A DNA stretch of 64,000 nucleotides from Autumnicola lenta (GTDB lineage: Bacteria > Bacteroidota > Bacteroidia > Flavobacteriales > Flavobacteriaceae): contig NZ_JAVRHO010000011.1 of assembly GCF_031846515.1 (NCBI RefSeq), positions 62,001 to 126,000 of the forward strand, given 5' to 3'. The notes under the pieces were generated by a model. That model was not told the origin of the DNA and ran no database searches. It worked only from the letters and a program-made list of their open reading frames with translations. The position numbers were made by a program, and so were the translations under genes. Of the stretch, positions 18,197-26,785 are shown in pieces. Numbering within the stretch: the first letter of the stretch is position 1; each line of letters opens with the position of its first letter.

Positions 18197-20603
18197 CCTC
18201 GGTTTCCAGGCTTTTCATTAATTGTTTTAACTCCCTGATGGTCAAATCTACTTCTGAGTCTGAAACTTCCTCCTGTCTTTCAAGTTTCTCCAGGACCGGA
18301 ACCACATGAGCGGCTTTCATCTGCTTTAGCATAGGGAGCATTTTATGGGCAATCTTGCCCAACGTTTCCGTATCTCTTTCTTTGTAAGCTTTTTCGAGTC
18401 CTGCAACATTCTCTTTTGAGCTATCCAGAAAAGCCTTTATAATTATTTCCATAGCCTCATCATCACCACCGGAAAAAAGGTAAATTTCTTCCAGGTCATA
18501 TGCCGTGGTAATATTTTTTTGTTGTTGTTTCTTATGTTTTTTAGACTGAATTTCCACCTTAAATATTTCAGCTATTGTGCTGAGCAAATCGGCAGGTTGG
18601 TATGGCTTTAGCAGATTCTTGTTAAATCCTGCATCGAGATAAGTTTCCGAAGAAATTTCCCTTCGCCCAGATAGGGCAATCACGGGAATGTCTTTTAACT
18701 GAGGTGTGGCTCTTATTTCCCTGATAAGTGCGAAACCGTCCATTATTGGCATCTGAATATCTGTTAATACAAGATCGAACTTTTCAGCTTCTAATTTCTG
18801 CAGGGCCTGTTTCCCGTTTACACTGGTCTCACAACTAAAGCCAATTGATTTTACCAGTTCGCTTGTTAAAGCCAGCTGGGAATTTTCGTCATCGGCGACC
18901 AAAGCTTTTTTGCCACTCAGGTCCACTTTTTCAGGATTTACTTTAGGTTTTAATTCTTCTTTTTGTCCTTTTACAGTAACACAGGTTATAGGTATGGAGA
19001 CAATAAACTCACTTCCCTCTCCCGGTTTGCTCTTTAACTTAATATCTCCTTTTAACAGTCCCGCAAGGCTTTTTGTAATTGTTAGCCCCAGGCCTGTTCC
19101 TCCATATTGTTTTTCAATTTTACTGTTTTCCTGGGAAAACTCTTCAAAGATCTCTTCCTGCTTTGCTTCAGAAATTCCTATTCCAGTGTCTTTTATAGAA
19201 ATCACCAGCCAGTCCGCTTTCTTTTTGACAATCTTTGAGGTTACACGAATTTCACCCTCTTCTGTAAACTTGTAAGCATTGGTTACGAGGTTCGCAATGA
19301 TTTGTTTGATACGAAAAGGATCACTAAGTACATCAGTATCGGTTTCTTCTGAAGCTTCTATAATTACCTTAACCTCGTCCTTTGTTTCTGCCGGGATATT
19401 ATTGTTAACAGTATCTTCAATAAGGTTCTTCGGATTAAATGGTAGGCTTTCTACCAGCATTTTACCTGCCTCAAGTTTAGAAAGATCCAAAAGATCATTT
19501 ACCAGGTGCAGGATAAAATCTGAAGATTTTCTTATCTGTTCCAGGTAACGACCCTGCTTGCTTTCCAGCCTTGTTTTCTTCATTAAATCTGAATAACCTA
19601 TTACAGTCGTAAGCGGCGAACGTAGATCGTGGGTGATGGCGGCCATAAATTGCTCTCTCCTTTTTAAGAGCGTTTCGGCAAAATTCTTGGCTTCTTCCAA
19701 TTGCAGCCGGTACTTCTGGCTTTGGGAAATATCTTTTAAAATAAGAATTAAAAAAATCAGAATAATAATAATACTTACAATGCCTGCAAAGAAAATAATT
19801 TGAGAAGTTCTCTCCAGCATTGCCTGAGAATTTGCTGTACGTACTAATGATGCTTCCCGCTCTTCCTGTTCGATTGTAGAAAGCAAGCTTCGCAGTTGCT
19901 GGTTAAGGATCAGGTCATTATCCAGTAATTGGTCTTCTTTCTCCAGTACTGTTTTCCGGAATTCGCGGTTTGCGTATTCCAATTCACTCAGTACCCGTTT
20001 TACAGAATTTACTAAAGAATCTGCCGTCTTGTTAGTCAGGGTTTCAGCGTTGTCTTCCTTGGCATATTCCAGCCAGCTTATAAGAACATTTCGCTGGTGC
20101 GGCTCTAAATTATTGAACCGCCTTTCATAATCATCTTCAGCAAAAGATTCGTCCACTCTTCTTAGTTCCCGTAGGACCTGCGAATAGTAATTGGTGTTCC
20201 TGTCTTGTTTTCTAAGTTCCAGTAGCTCCTGAAGGTTTTCTGTCTTTTGCGTTAGTAATTTACCTATGCTGTCCAGCCCGGTTTGCATTAAAGAATCAGA
20301 ATATCGCTCTTTCAGCAATTGTATATTTTCCCTTATGCTATCTATTTGTGCGCTGTAAATTTCCACATCTTCTTCCTTCCCTGCCTGGATTAAACGTCGG
20401 CTAATGTTTTCAGTTTCATAGAGGTCGGTGGTGATTTCACTCACCATAAAAAGTTGTTCGTTATTGCTATTGTTGTACTGGCTAAGGTTCGTGTAAGCAA
20501 TTACCTGGGTGTAGACAAACCAGGTAGCAGCACCAACAAGCAGGGCTAAAATAAGGTATCCGGCAACTACCTTAAATGTTATGGATTGTCTTGTGTTGCG
20601 CAT
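18186..20603 (-). CDS. Hybrid sensor histidine kinase with receiver and Hpt domains
   Basis: An 805-residue inner-membrane kinase. Two hydrophobic helices (about residues 10-30 and 268-290) bracket a helical periplasmic sensor. The HisKA box ITHDLRSPLTTVIGY follows near residue 330, then an ATPase domain (ANLVTNAYKFT, DTGIGI, GGTGLGL), a receiver domain (LVLTDIQMPIMDG) and a C-terminal Hpt domain with IAHKMLPMLKQM near residue 750. All phosphorelay residues are present. Its 3' end overlaps the NtrC-type regulator gene by 11 bp in convergent orientation; the signal is unknown. Confidence 0.92.
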   Translation of the reverse strand: MRNTRQSITFKVVAGYLILALLVGAATWFVYTQVIAYTNLSQYNNSNNEQLFMVSEITTDLYETENISRRLIQAGKEEDVEIYSAQIDSIRENIQLLKERYSDSLMQTGLDSIGKLLTQKTENLQELLELRKQDRNTNYYSQVLRELRRVDESFAEDDYERRFNNLEPHQRNVLISWLEYAKEDNAETLTNKTADSLVNSVKRVLSELEYANREFRKTVLEKEDQLLDNDLILNQQLRSLLSTIEQEEREASLVRTANSQAMLERTSQIIFFAGIVSIIIILIFLILILKDISQSQKYRLQLEEAKNFAETLLKRREQFMAAITHDLRSPLTTVIGYSDLMKKTRLESKQGRYLEQIRKSSDFILHLVNDLLDLSKLEAGKMLVESLPFNPKNLIEDTVNNNIPAETKDEVKVIIEASEETDTDVLSDPFRIKQIIANLVTNAYKFTEEGEIRVTSKIVKKKADWLVISIKDTGIGISEAKQEEIFEEFSQENSKIEKQYGGTGLGLTITKSLAGLLKGDIKLKSKPGEGSEFIVSIPITCVTVKGQKEELKPKVNPEKVDLSGKKALVADDENSQLALTSELVKSIGFSCETSVNGKQALQKLEAEKFDLVLTDIQMPIMDGFALIREIRATPQLKDIPVIALSGRREISSETYLDAGFNKNLLKPYQPADLLSTIAEIFKVEIQSKKHKKQQQKNITTAYDLEEIYLFSGGDDEAMEIIIKAFLDSSKENVAGLEKAYKERDTETLGKIAHKMLPMLKQMKAAHVVPVLEKLERQEEVSDSEVDLTIRELKQLMKSLETEVTI

Positions 20604-20651
20604 GATTATATCCCTGCTAAATTACATTATTAAAATCAAACGAAATAAATT

Positions 20652-20682
20652 ATTGGTTATTGAAAAAACCTGTTTACATTTG
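20652..20682 (+). promoter_or_regulatory. Promoter of the TPP-riboswitch transcript
   Basis: TATTG ending at 20655 and TACATTTG at 20675-20682, 19 bases apart, fit the Bacteroidota promoter consensus, and the -7 element is about 15 bases before the first riboswitch stem. Confidence 0.65.
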
Positions 20683-20692
20683 CCGCAAATCT

Positions 20693-20768
20693 CAAAGGGG
20701 TGCCGCCAAAACGGGGGCTGAGATTATACCCAATGAACCTGGGCGGGTAATGCTGCCAAGGGAAAAGT
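20693..20768 (+). promoter_or_regulatory. TPP riboswitch (THI element)
   Basis: The conserved THI blocks are all present in order: GGGGTGC (20697), GGCTGAGATTATACCC (20716-20731), GAACCTG (20735) and GGGTAATGC (20745-20753), then the closing AGGGA. It binds thiamine pyrophosphate and switches off the TonB receptor gene at 20903. Confidence 0.95.
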
Positions 20769-20796
20769 GCAAGAAATTGCGCATTGTATAGCGTAC

Positions 20797-20845
20797 TCCT
20801 GAAAATGCCGGAAATCACAAGGCAATTTCAGGATTTATTTTTTTA
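20797..20845 (+). terminator. Riboswitch expression-platform terminator
   Basis: TCCTGAAAATGCC pairs with GGCAATTTCAGGA, followed by TTTATTTTTTT. It sits 30 bp after the aptamer and 58 bp before the TonB receptor start, so TPP binding most likely causes early termination. Confidence 0.8.
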
Positions 20846-20902
20846 ATCAATTATTAATCAAGGAATAATCGCCCCTTTTATTCGTAAAAATTTTTATTAC
20901 GG

Positions 20903-23284
20903 ATGAAAAACGTATTATTTTTCCTGAGCTTGCTTTTCTTTTCAATGCAGGCTTTTTCTCAAAATTACACTTTACAGGGAACTGTAACCGAAGGAGAAAC
21001 ACCTTTGGAAGGAGTTAGTGTTTTTGCAACCGGCACCGGCAATGGAACACAGACCGATGAAGATGGAAATTATTCCCTCACCTTGCAGGAAGGGAATTAT
21101 ACCATTCTCTTTTCCTTCGGAAACAGGAAGCGCGTCCAGGTAAATTTAAACCAGGATAAAGTTCTGGATGTGGATATGAGCACTGCAGAAGAGGTCCTTG
21201 ATGAGGTTTTCCTTTCTTCGGTAAGAGTATCTGCACAAGAGCCTATCACTTATAGCAATTTATCCAATGAAGAAATTGAAGACCGCAATTTGGGGCAGGA
21301 TATTCCGGTGTTGATGAATTATATGCCAAACGTGGTCTCTACAAGTGATGCTGGTGCAGGAGTGGGATATACCGGAATAAGAGTGCGGGGAAGCGATGCA
21401 ACCCGTGTAAATGTAACCGTAAATGGTATCCCTCTTAACGATGCTGAAAGTCAGGGTGTTTTTTGGGTAAATATGGGAGATTTTGCTTCTTCTGTTCAAA
21501 ACCTTCAATTGCAGCGTGGAGTAGGAACTTCAACAAGCGGGGCGGGTGCTTTTGGTGCCAGCCTGAATATTCTTACAGATCGTTATCAGGAAGAAGCTTC
21601 AGCTCAACTCGCGAACAGTATTGGTTCTTATAATACCTTCAAGCATACGCTGGAATTCAGCACAGGTCTTATGAATGATCACTGGGAATTTGCCGGAAGG
21701 GCTTCAAAAATCAGGAGTGACGGATATATAGATCGGGCAGAAAGTGAGTTGAAATCTTATTTTCTTCAGGGAACTTATGTAGATGATAATACCCTGGTAA
21801 AGGCGATTTCTTTTGGTGGTACCGAAACCACTTACCATGCCTGGTATGGGATAGATGGGGAAACTTTAAGGGAAAACCGTAGGTTTAATCCCGCCGGAAT
21901 GTATACCGATGATGATGGCAATGTTCAGTTTTATGAAGATCAAACCGATAATTACTGGCAGGATCATTATCAGTTCCTATGGAATGAAGATTATAATGAA
22001 AACTGGTCTTCCAATATAGCCTTGCATTATACGAAAGGGAGAGGATATTATCAGGAATATGAAGAAGAAGCTGCACTAACCGAATTTGGTTTACAACCTT
22101 TCACGGCAGGTGGCGAAGAAGTAACTACTTCAGATCTTGTTTCCAGGGAATGGCTGGATAATGATTTCTACGGAACCGTTTTCAGCTTAACTTATGAAAA
22201 CGAAAAAGTAGACGCCGTTCTTGGAGGTGGCTGGAACAGGTATGTAGGAGATCATTTTGGTGAAGTAATTTACACTCAGTTTGCACGAAATAACGGTCCC
22301 TCTGATCTTTATTACGATAATACAGGAAAGAAAACCGACTTTAATATCTATGCTAAGGCCACTTTTTCTATTACTGAAAAACTTGCCGCTTATGGTGACC
22401 TGCAGTTAAGAACGGTCAATTATGAAACCCATGGGCTGCTTGATGATGGGACTTTTTTTAATGTGGACGATTCTTTTGAATTTTTTAATCCTAAAGCAGG
22501 ATTAACTTATCAAATGAATACTCAAAATCAATTTTATGCTTCTTATGCCCGCGCTCACAGGGAACCCACAAGGAGTGATTATGAAAATGGAGACCCCGAA
22601 GCTGAAGAGCTGAATGATTACGAACTGGGCTGGAGGTATAACAGCCCTTCTTTCCAGATCAATTCCAATCTTTATTTGATGGATTATCGAAATCAATTGG
22701 TCTTAACAGGGGGAATTGATGATGTTGGTGCTTTTGTTAGAGAGAACAGCGGGAACAGTTATCGTCTTGGGTTGGAAATTGACGCAACCATCAGGCTTTC
22801 TGACCATTTTACAATAATGCCAAATATCGCCATTAGCCGAAACAAAAATGTAGATTTTGTTTCAACCCTTAACGGGGAGTTAAGAGAGTACGGTAAAACG
22901 GATATTTCTTTTTCCCCGGAAATTGTTGCCGGCAACATCATAGGCTATTCTCCTGTACAAGGACTGGAGCTTAAGTTGCTTTCAAAGTTTGTAGGAGAGC
23001 AATACATGAGTAACATTGAAGCCGAAAATTCTAAGTTGGAGAGCTATTTTATCAATGATTTTAATGTGCAGTATACCTGGAGGGATGCACCTGTATTTGA
23101 AGAGATTGTTTTTACAGGGCTGGTAAATAATATCTTTAATGAAGAATATGTTTCTAACGGATATTACTACACATTTAACGTTGAAAATCCTGATTTTGCA
23201 AGTGGCGTACAAACTCTGGACGGTGCAGGATATTATCCACAGGCGACAACAAACTTCTTAGCCGGATTAACACTGAAGTTTTAA
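20903..23284 (+). CDS. TonB-dependent receptor, probably for thiamine
   Basis: A 793-residue outer-membrane receptor. Signal peptide 1-20 (cleavage after FSQ), carboxypeptidase-regulatory-like beta-sandwich at about 22-105 (GTVTEGETPLEGVSV), plug domain at about 115-225 (GVGYTGIRVRGSDATRVNVTVNGIP), then a 22-strand barrel ending in the terminal phenylalanine of AGLTLKF. The TPP riboswitch and its terminator directly upstream show control by thiamine pyrophosphate, so the likely substrate is thiamine (Omr1 type). The permease genes usually found just behind it in Bacteroidota are instead at 12295-13701. A terminator follows at 23293-23330. Confidence 0.92.
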   Translation: MKNVLFFLSLLFFSMQAFSQNYTLQGTVTEGETPLEGVSVFATGTGNGTQTDEDGNYSLTLQEGNYTILFSFGNRKRVQVNLNQDKVLDVDMSTAEEVLDEVFLSSVRVSAQEPITYSNLSNEEIEDRNLGQDIPVLMNYMPNVVSTSDAGAGVGYTGIRVRGSDATRVNVTVNGIPLNDAESQGVFWVNMGDFASSVQNLQLQRGVGTSTSGAGAFGASLNILTDRYQEEASAQLANSIGSYNTFKHTLEFSTGLMNDHWEFAGRASKIRSDGYIDRAESELKSYFLQGTYVDDNTLVKAISFGGTETTYHAWYGIDGETLRENRRFNPAGMYTDDDGNVQFYEDQTDNYWQDHYQFLWNEDYNENWSSNIALHYTKGRGYYQEYEEEAALTEFGLQPFTAGGEEVTTSDLVSREWLDNDFYGTVFSLTYENEKVDAVLGGGWNRYVGDHFGEVIYTQFARNNGPSDLYYDNTGKKTDFNIYAKATFSITEKLAAYGDLQLRTVNYETHGLLDDGTFFNVDDSFEFFNPKAGLTYQMNTQNQFYASYARAHREPTRSDYENGDPEAEELNDYELGWRYNSPSFQINSNLYLMDYRNQLVLTGGIDDVGAFVRENSGNSYRLGLEIDATIRLSDHFTIMPNIAISRNKNVDFVSTLNGELREYGKTDISFSPEIVAGNIIGYSPVQGLELKLLSKFVGEQYMSNIEAENSKLESYFINDFNVQYTWRDAPVFEEIVFTGLVNNIFNEEYVSNGYYYTFNVENPDFASGVQTLDGAGYYPQATTNFLAGLTLKF

Positions 23285-23292
23285 TCCTTTTT

Positions 23293-23330
23293 CTCCTGAA
23301 AGCTGAAGATTTTCAGCTTTCGGGATTTTA
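23293..23330 (+). terminator. Terminator of the TonB receptor gene
   Basis: CCTGAAAGCTGAA and TTCAGCTTTCGGG form a 13-bp stem followed by ATTTT. Confidence 0.8.
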
Positions 23331-23344
23331 TCAACGAATTGTTT

Positions 23345-23375
23345 GAAGGTCGAAAATTGGCAAATTTCGACCTTC
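23345..23375. repeat. GATAATTGGCA intergenic repeat, copy 4 (palindromic)
   Basis: The most symmetric copy: arms GAAGGTCGAAA and TTTCGACCTTC around TTGGC. Lies between the converging TonB receptor and a lipoprotein gene. Confidence 0.6.
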
Positions 23376-23389
23376 ACTTTTTTTCAGCA

Positions 23390-23824
23390 TTAATTATAAA
23401 CTTCAATAAAGTTTCCGCGACGCTCAATCCTGTAAGGTTTCATAGAGTATTGTCCGGTTCCGCTTGTCAATTCTCCCGTTATGATATTGTATTCATTCCC
23501 GTCGTCACAAGTACATTTTGCTGTAATTCCCTCTACAACCATTGCCGAGCAGTCGCCTGGTGGGTGATTGGGATCACTAAGCTCAAAAGCTATGTATTGG
23601 GTGTTGTTAATATTATAAACTACAATGCCTTTTATACCCTCTCTGTAGGTAGTAAAGCTATTTCCGGGAAATTGAAGCTTATTGTATTCCGGTAGATCCA
23701 GATTTAGCTGAATTCTGAAATTCAGGTCGACCAAATTTGGATTATTCCTGTATTCATCATCATCAGATGTGCAGCTTAAGAACATCAAAATACTGAATAT
23801 GCCGAAAATTGTCTTTTTTATCAT
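23390..23824 (-). CDS. Lipoprotein, Rieske-like fold without ligands (hypothetical)
   Basis: A 144-residue lipoprotein with signal peptide and lipobox ending at Cys18 (LMFLSC). The C-terminal part (CSAMVVEGITAKCTCDDG...YNIITGELTSG...YRIERRGNFIEV) has the layout of a Rieske domain, but the two histidine ligands of CxH...CxxH are absent, so it cannot hold a normal [2Fe-2S] cluster. Similar degenerate proteins occur in other Flavobacteriaceae (from memory). Function unknown. Confidence 0.6.
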   Translation of the reverse strand: MIKKTIFGIFSILMFLSCTSDDDEYRNNPNLVDLNFRIQLNLDLPEYNKLQFPGNSFTTYREGIKGIVVYNINNTQYIAFELSDPNHPPGDCSAMVVEGITAKCTCDDGNEYNIITGELTSGTGQYSMKPYRIERRGNFIEVYN

Positions 23825-23948
23825 GTGATTTAAATTATAGTAAAGCTTTTTCTTTTGAATATTGATTTTCTCCAGGTAATATCTTTAGAATGCGAAAATA
23901 ATATAATTGTTCCGAAGCTTTATATTCCTTACATTTGTTAATATAGAA

Positions 23949-23973
23949 ATCCCGCCTAAAAATGGGATTTTTT
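23949..23973 (+). terminator. Hairpin with T run in the greA upstream region
   Basis: AAATCCC and GGGATTT with a 10-base loop and T run. No + strand gene ends here, so the transcript it stops is unclear; a second hairpin (TTCCCGCCCTTCCGGGAA) lies at about 24029. These are the only structures I see in the 312-bp gap before greA. Confidence 0.45.
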
Positions 23974-24136
23974 CTATTCAGTAATGAAGCTAAAGTTTAT
24001 AACGGCAGGAAAAACTTTAAATGCCGTTCATTCCCGCCCTTCCGGGAAGCAAAGAAACCAAACATCATTATGATATTAAACTTAAAAAAATGAACGAGGG
24101 TTTAAAACCTCAATTGTAGATATAAACGTATAAGTT

Positions 24137-24613
24137 ATGAGCAAAGTATCTTATTATACAGCAGAAGGGCTCAAAAAATTGAGAGATGAGCTAAATCAGT
24201 TAAGGGATGTGGAGCGTCCCAAAGCGTCAGAAGCCATAGCAGAGGCCCGGGATAAAGGAGATTTGAGTGAAAATGCCGAATATGATGCGGCTAAAGAAGC
24301 CCAGGGGCTGCTTGAGATGAAAATTTCTAAAATGGAAGGAATTGTAGCTAATGCCAGGGTGATAGATGAATCTCAGCTGGACACCTCGAAAGCTTTAGTA
24401 CATTCTTTTGTGAAAATTAAAAATCAGACGAATGGTGCTGAAATGAATTATAAGCTGGTCGCGCAAAGCGAAGCTGACTTAAAATCGGGTAAAATTTCTG
24501 TAGATTCTCCTATTGGAAAAGGCCTGCTTGGGAAAAAAGTAGGTGACACAGCAGAAATTCAGGTGCCTAATGGTACAATAACTTTCGATATTCTCGAAAT
24601 CTGGCGGGAATAG
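24137..24613 (+). CDS. greA: Transcription elongation factor GreA
   Basis: A 158-residue GreA. Residues 1-75 are the antiparallel coiled coil inserted into the RNA polymerase secondary channel, with the acidic tip GDLSENAEYDAAKE that stimulates cleavage of backtracked RNA. Residues 80-158 are the FKBP-like domain (DSPIGKGLLGKKVGD). ATG start. A terminator follows at about 24637-24684, so the HIT gene probably has its own promoter. Confidence 0.96.
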   Translation: MSKVSYYTAEGLKKLRDELNQLRDVERPKASEAIAEARDKGDLSENAEYDAAKEAQGLLEMKISKMEGIVANARVIDESQLDTSKALVHSFVKIKNQTNGAEMNYKLVAQSEADLKSGKISVDSPIGKGLLGKKVGDTAEIQVPNGTITFDILEIWRE

Positions 24614-24636
24614 TTAAATTCTGACCCCAAAATAGA

Positions 24637-24684
24637 AAATCCTTTTCATGTTCTTTAACTAAGAATTACGGAAAGGATTTTTAC
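24637..24684 (+). terminator. Terminator of greA
   Basis: AAATCCTTTTC pairs with GGAAAGGATTT across a 22-base loop and is followed by a T-rich tract. Confidence 0.65.
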
Positions 24685-24720
24685 TTTTATAAGAACTAAC
24701 AAGTAAAAAATAATATAGTT

Positions 24721-25116
24721 ATGGCCAGTTTATTTTCTAAAATAGCAAAAGGTGAAGTTCCTGCTTACAGAGTAGCCGAAAACAGTCAGTTTCTTGCCTT
24801 CCTGGATGTCAGACCTAATGCAAAAGGCCATACGCTTTGTATACCCAAAAAAGAAGTCGATAAGATTTTTGAGCTGGAAGAAGAGATGTATCAGGAGTTA
24901 ATGCGCTTTTCGCGAAAGGTGGCAATAGGGCTGGAAAAAACAGTTTCCTGTAAAAGAGTGGGAATGGCTGTGGTTGGTCTGGAAGTACCTCATGTTCACG
25001 TGCATCTAATCCCATTGAACAGTATGCAGGACATGGATTTCTCCAAAAATCAGGAAATGACCGAAGAGGAATTCCAGGAGCTGGCAGATGCTATTAAGGA
25101 AAATGTGGTGCTTTAG
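24721..25116 (+). CDS. HIT family nucleotide hydrolase/transferase
   Basis: A 131-residue HIT protein. The histidine triad is HVHVHLIPL near residue 98, preceded by the conserved GHTLCIPKKEVD block (about residue 38-50). Bacterial HIT proteins hydrolyse adenosine phosphoramidates or dinucleoside polyphosphates. The stop TAG shares its G with the GTG start of the following thioesterase gene, so the two are translationally coupled. Confidence 0.92.
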   Translation: MASLFSKIAKGEVPAYRVAENSQFLAFLDVRPNAKGHTLCIPKKEVDKIFELEEEMYQELMRFSRKVAIGLEKTVSCKRVGMAVVGLEVPHVHVHLIPLNSMQDMDFSKNQEMTEEEFQELADAIKENVVL

Positions 25117-25526
25117 TGGATTTATCTGATTATAAACTCAGCCTGGAGATACGTATTGATTGGAGTGATCTGGATATTTATCAACATGTAAATAATGTTT
25201 CCTATATGCGTTATCTCCAATCCGGGCGTGTAAATTTTTGGGAAGCTACCGGTATTTATGAGAGTTACAACAACTCAAACAAAGGAACCATGCTTGTTTC
25301 TACACATTGTGATTTTAAAAAATCGCTTTATTACCCCGGCAAGGCTATCGTAAAAACAAAACTCGGTGAAATGAAGAATTCCAGTTTTAGTCTGAATCAC
25401 ATAATCCTGAATGAGAATGATGAAATATGTGCTGAAGGTGAAGACGTAGTGGTGTGTTATGATTTCGACGAAAATAAAACCTTCAGGATTCCCGATGAGC
25501 TAAGAACAATTCTGAAAAAGTTTTAG
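25116..25526 (+). CDS. 4HBT-type acyl-CoA thioesterase
   Basis: A 136-residue single hot-dog-fold protein of the YbgC/FadM type: IDWSDLDIYQHVNNVSYMRYLQ near the start contains the Asp/His-Val-Asn catalytic region, and STHCDFKKSLYYPGKAIVKT follows. It would hydrolyse acyl-CoA or acyl-ACP thioesters. The only plausible start is GTG at 25116, overlapping the HIT gene by one base. The 3' end overlaps the opposing histidine kinase gene by four bases. Confidence 0.86.
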   Translation: MDLSDYKLSLEIRIDWSDLDIYQHVNNVSYMRYLQSGRVNFWEATGIYESYNNSNKGTMLVSTHCDFKKSLYYPGKAIVKTKLGEMKNSSFSLNHIILNENDEICAEGEDVVVCYDFDENKTFRIPDELRTILKKF

Positions 25527-26683
25527 ATTTTTCGAAGGGAAATTTTAAAAGTAGTCCCTTTATTGATCTCACTTTGCAGAACTTTTATCCTGCCTTTGTG
25601 ATATTCTTCGATAATCCTTTTTGCGAGCGACAGACCCAATCCCCATCCACGTTTTTTGGAAGTCTGCCCTGGTTCGAATATGGTTTTGAACTTACTCTTT
25701 TCTATTCCTTTGCCGGTATCTTTTATTAAAATACACACCCATTTAGGTTCTTCTTTAATTTCAATATTTAATTTTCCTTTACCGCGCATCGCGTCTATGG
25801 CATTCTTTACAAGGTTCTCAATAGTCCAGCTATACAATTGTTGGTTTAACTCCACTTCAATTGCTTTTTTAGGTACATTTATAGAAAATTCAATAAGATT
25901 GGAACTTCTGACCTGCAGATAATCAAAACTTTCCTGAGTGGCTTTAACCACATCTGTAATCTTCAGCAAAGGCGCAGAGCCAATTTTAGAAAAACGTTCT
26001 GTAATTGTTTTAAGACGGTCTACATCCTTTTCAATTTCTGTAATGTAATCTTTGTTGACGTTTTCATCCTTTAAAATCTCTGTCCAGCCTATAAGTGACG
26101 AGAGGGGAGTACCAATTTGATGGGCCGTTTCCTTTGCCATTCCCGCCCACAGCTTGTTTTGTTCGCTTGATTTAGTGGTTGTATAGAAAAAATAAACCAC
26201 CCCGATAAAAAGGAATCCGATAAGGGTGAGGCCAACAGGATAATATTTTAGCTTATTTAGAGTGGGGGAATTTCCGTAGTAAATATATTGTTCCTGTCCT
26301 TCTCCAAGATTAATGATTATCGGCTCATTTTCTTCCATCATTTGGAGAAGCAAATCATTTAAGCGTTCCTCGTTATCCAGGATTTTAGGATCAATATTGG
26401 TTGTATAGTCTATTTCCCCTTTATCATTGGTGTGGATTATAGGAATCGTTGTATTGTTATTCAGAATTTCGAGAATAAGCGCTGCATCTTCATTTGGGCT
26501 CATTTCTTCAAAATCCTGAAGAGCGTGCGCCCAAATGCTCATTTTTGACCGCTCATCTTCCTTGAGGCGTTGGAAAAAAATCGTGGTATTCCAAAGAACG
26601 AGGCTTACAACAACGAGACAGGAAATGATGATAAACCAACGGCTAAAATTACGCTCATCTGTAAAATTCATGAAGGACATCAA
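25523..26683 (-). CDS. Sensor histidine kinase
   Basis: A 386-residue membrane kinase. Helix 1 (about residues 14-34) and helix 2 (about 150-168) flank a periplasmic sensor of about 115 residues; no HAMP domain is visible. The phospho-acceptor lies in ETAHQIGTPLSSLIGW, and the ATPase domain shows NLVKNAIDAM, DTGKGI and GWGLGLSLAKRI. No response regulator gene is adjacent, so the partner is elsewhere. It converges with the thioesterase gene. Confidence 0.9.
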   Translation of the reverse strand: MMSFMNFTDERNFSRWFIIISCLVVVSLVLWNTTIFFQRLKEDERSKMSIWAHALQDFEEMSPNEDAALILEILNNNTTIPIIHTNDKGEIDYTTNIDPKILDNEERLNDLLLQMMEENEPIIINLGEGQEQYIYYGNSPTLNKLKYYPVGLTLIGFLFIGVVYFFYTTTKSSEQNKLWAGMAKETAHQIGTPLSSLIGWTEILKDENVNKDYITEIEKDVDRLKTITERFSKIGSAPLLKITDVVKATQESFDYLQVRSSNLIEFSINVPKKAIEVELNQQLYSWTIENLVKNAIDAMRGKGKLNIEIKEEPKWVCILIKDTGKGIEKSKFKTIFEPGQTSKKRGWGLGLSLAKRIIEEYHKGRIKVLQSEINKGTTFKISLRKI

Positions 26684-26740
26684 CGTTTAATGCGTTTTAA
26701 AGATAATCGTTTTTAGAAGAATATTATTGTGTGCACGTTC

Positions 26741-26771
26741 TTTTCATTCCCTCGTTGTTTCGTTACCTTTG
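26741..26771 (+). promoter_or_regulatory. Promoter of the flavin reductase gene
   Basis: TTTT at 26741-26744 and TACCTTTG at 26764-26771, 19 bases apart, match the Bacteroidota consensus except for one base. The ATG follows 14 bases later, giving a very short leader. Confidence 0.55.
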
Positions 26772-26785
26772 TGTAAAATCCAAAA

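Noticed and set aside
23390..23824. Lipoprotein taken as a Rieske iron-sulfur protein
   Set aside because: The two histidine ligands of the Rieske motif are missing and only cysteines remain, so it is called a ligand-less Rieske-like protein at best.
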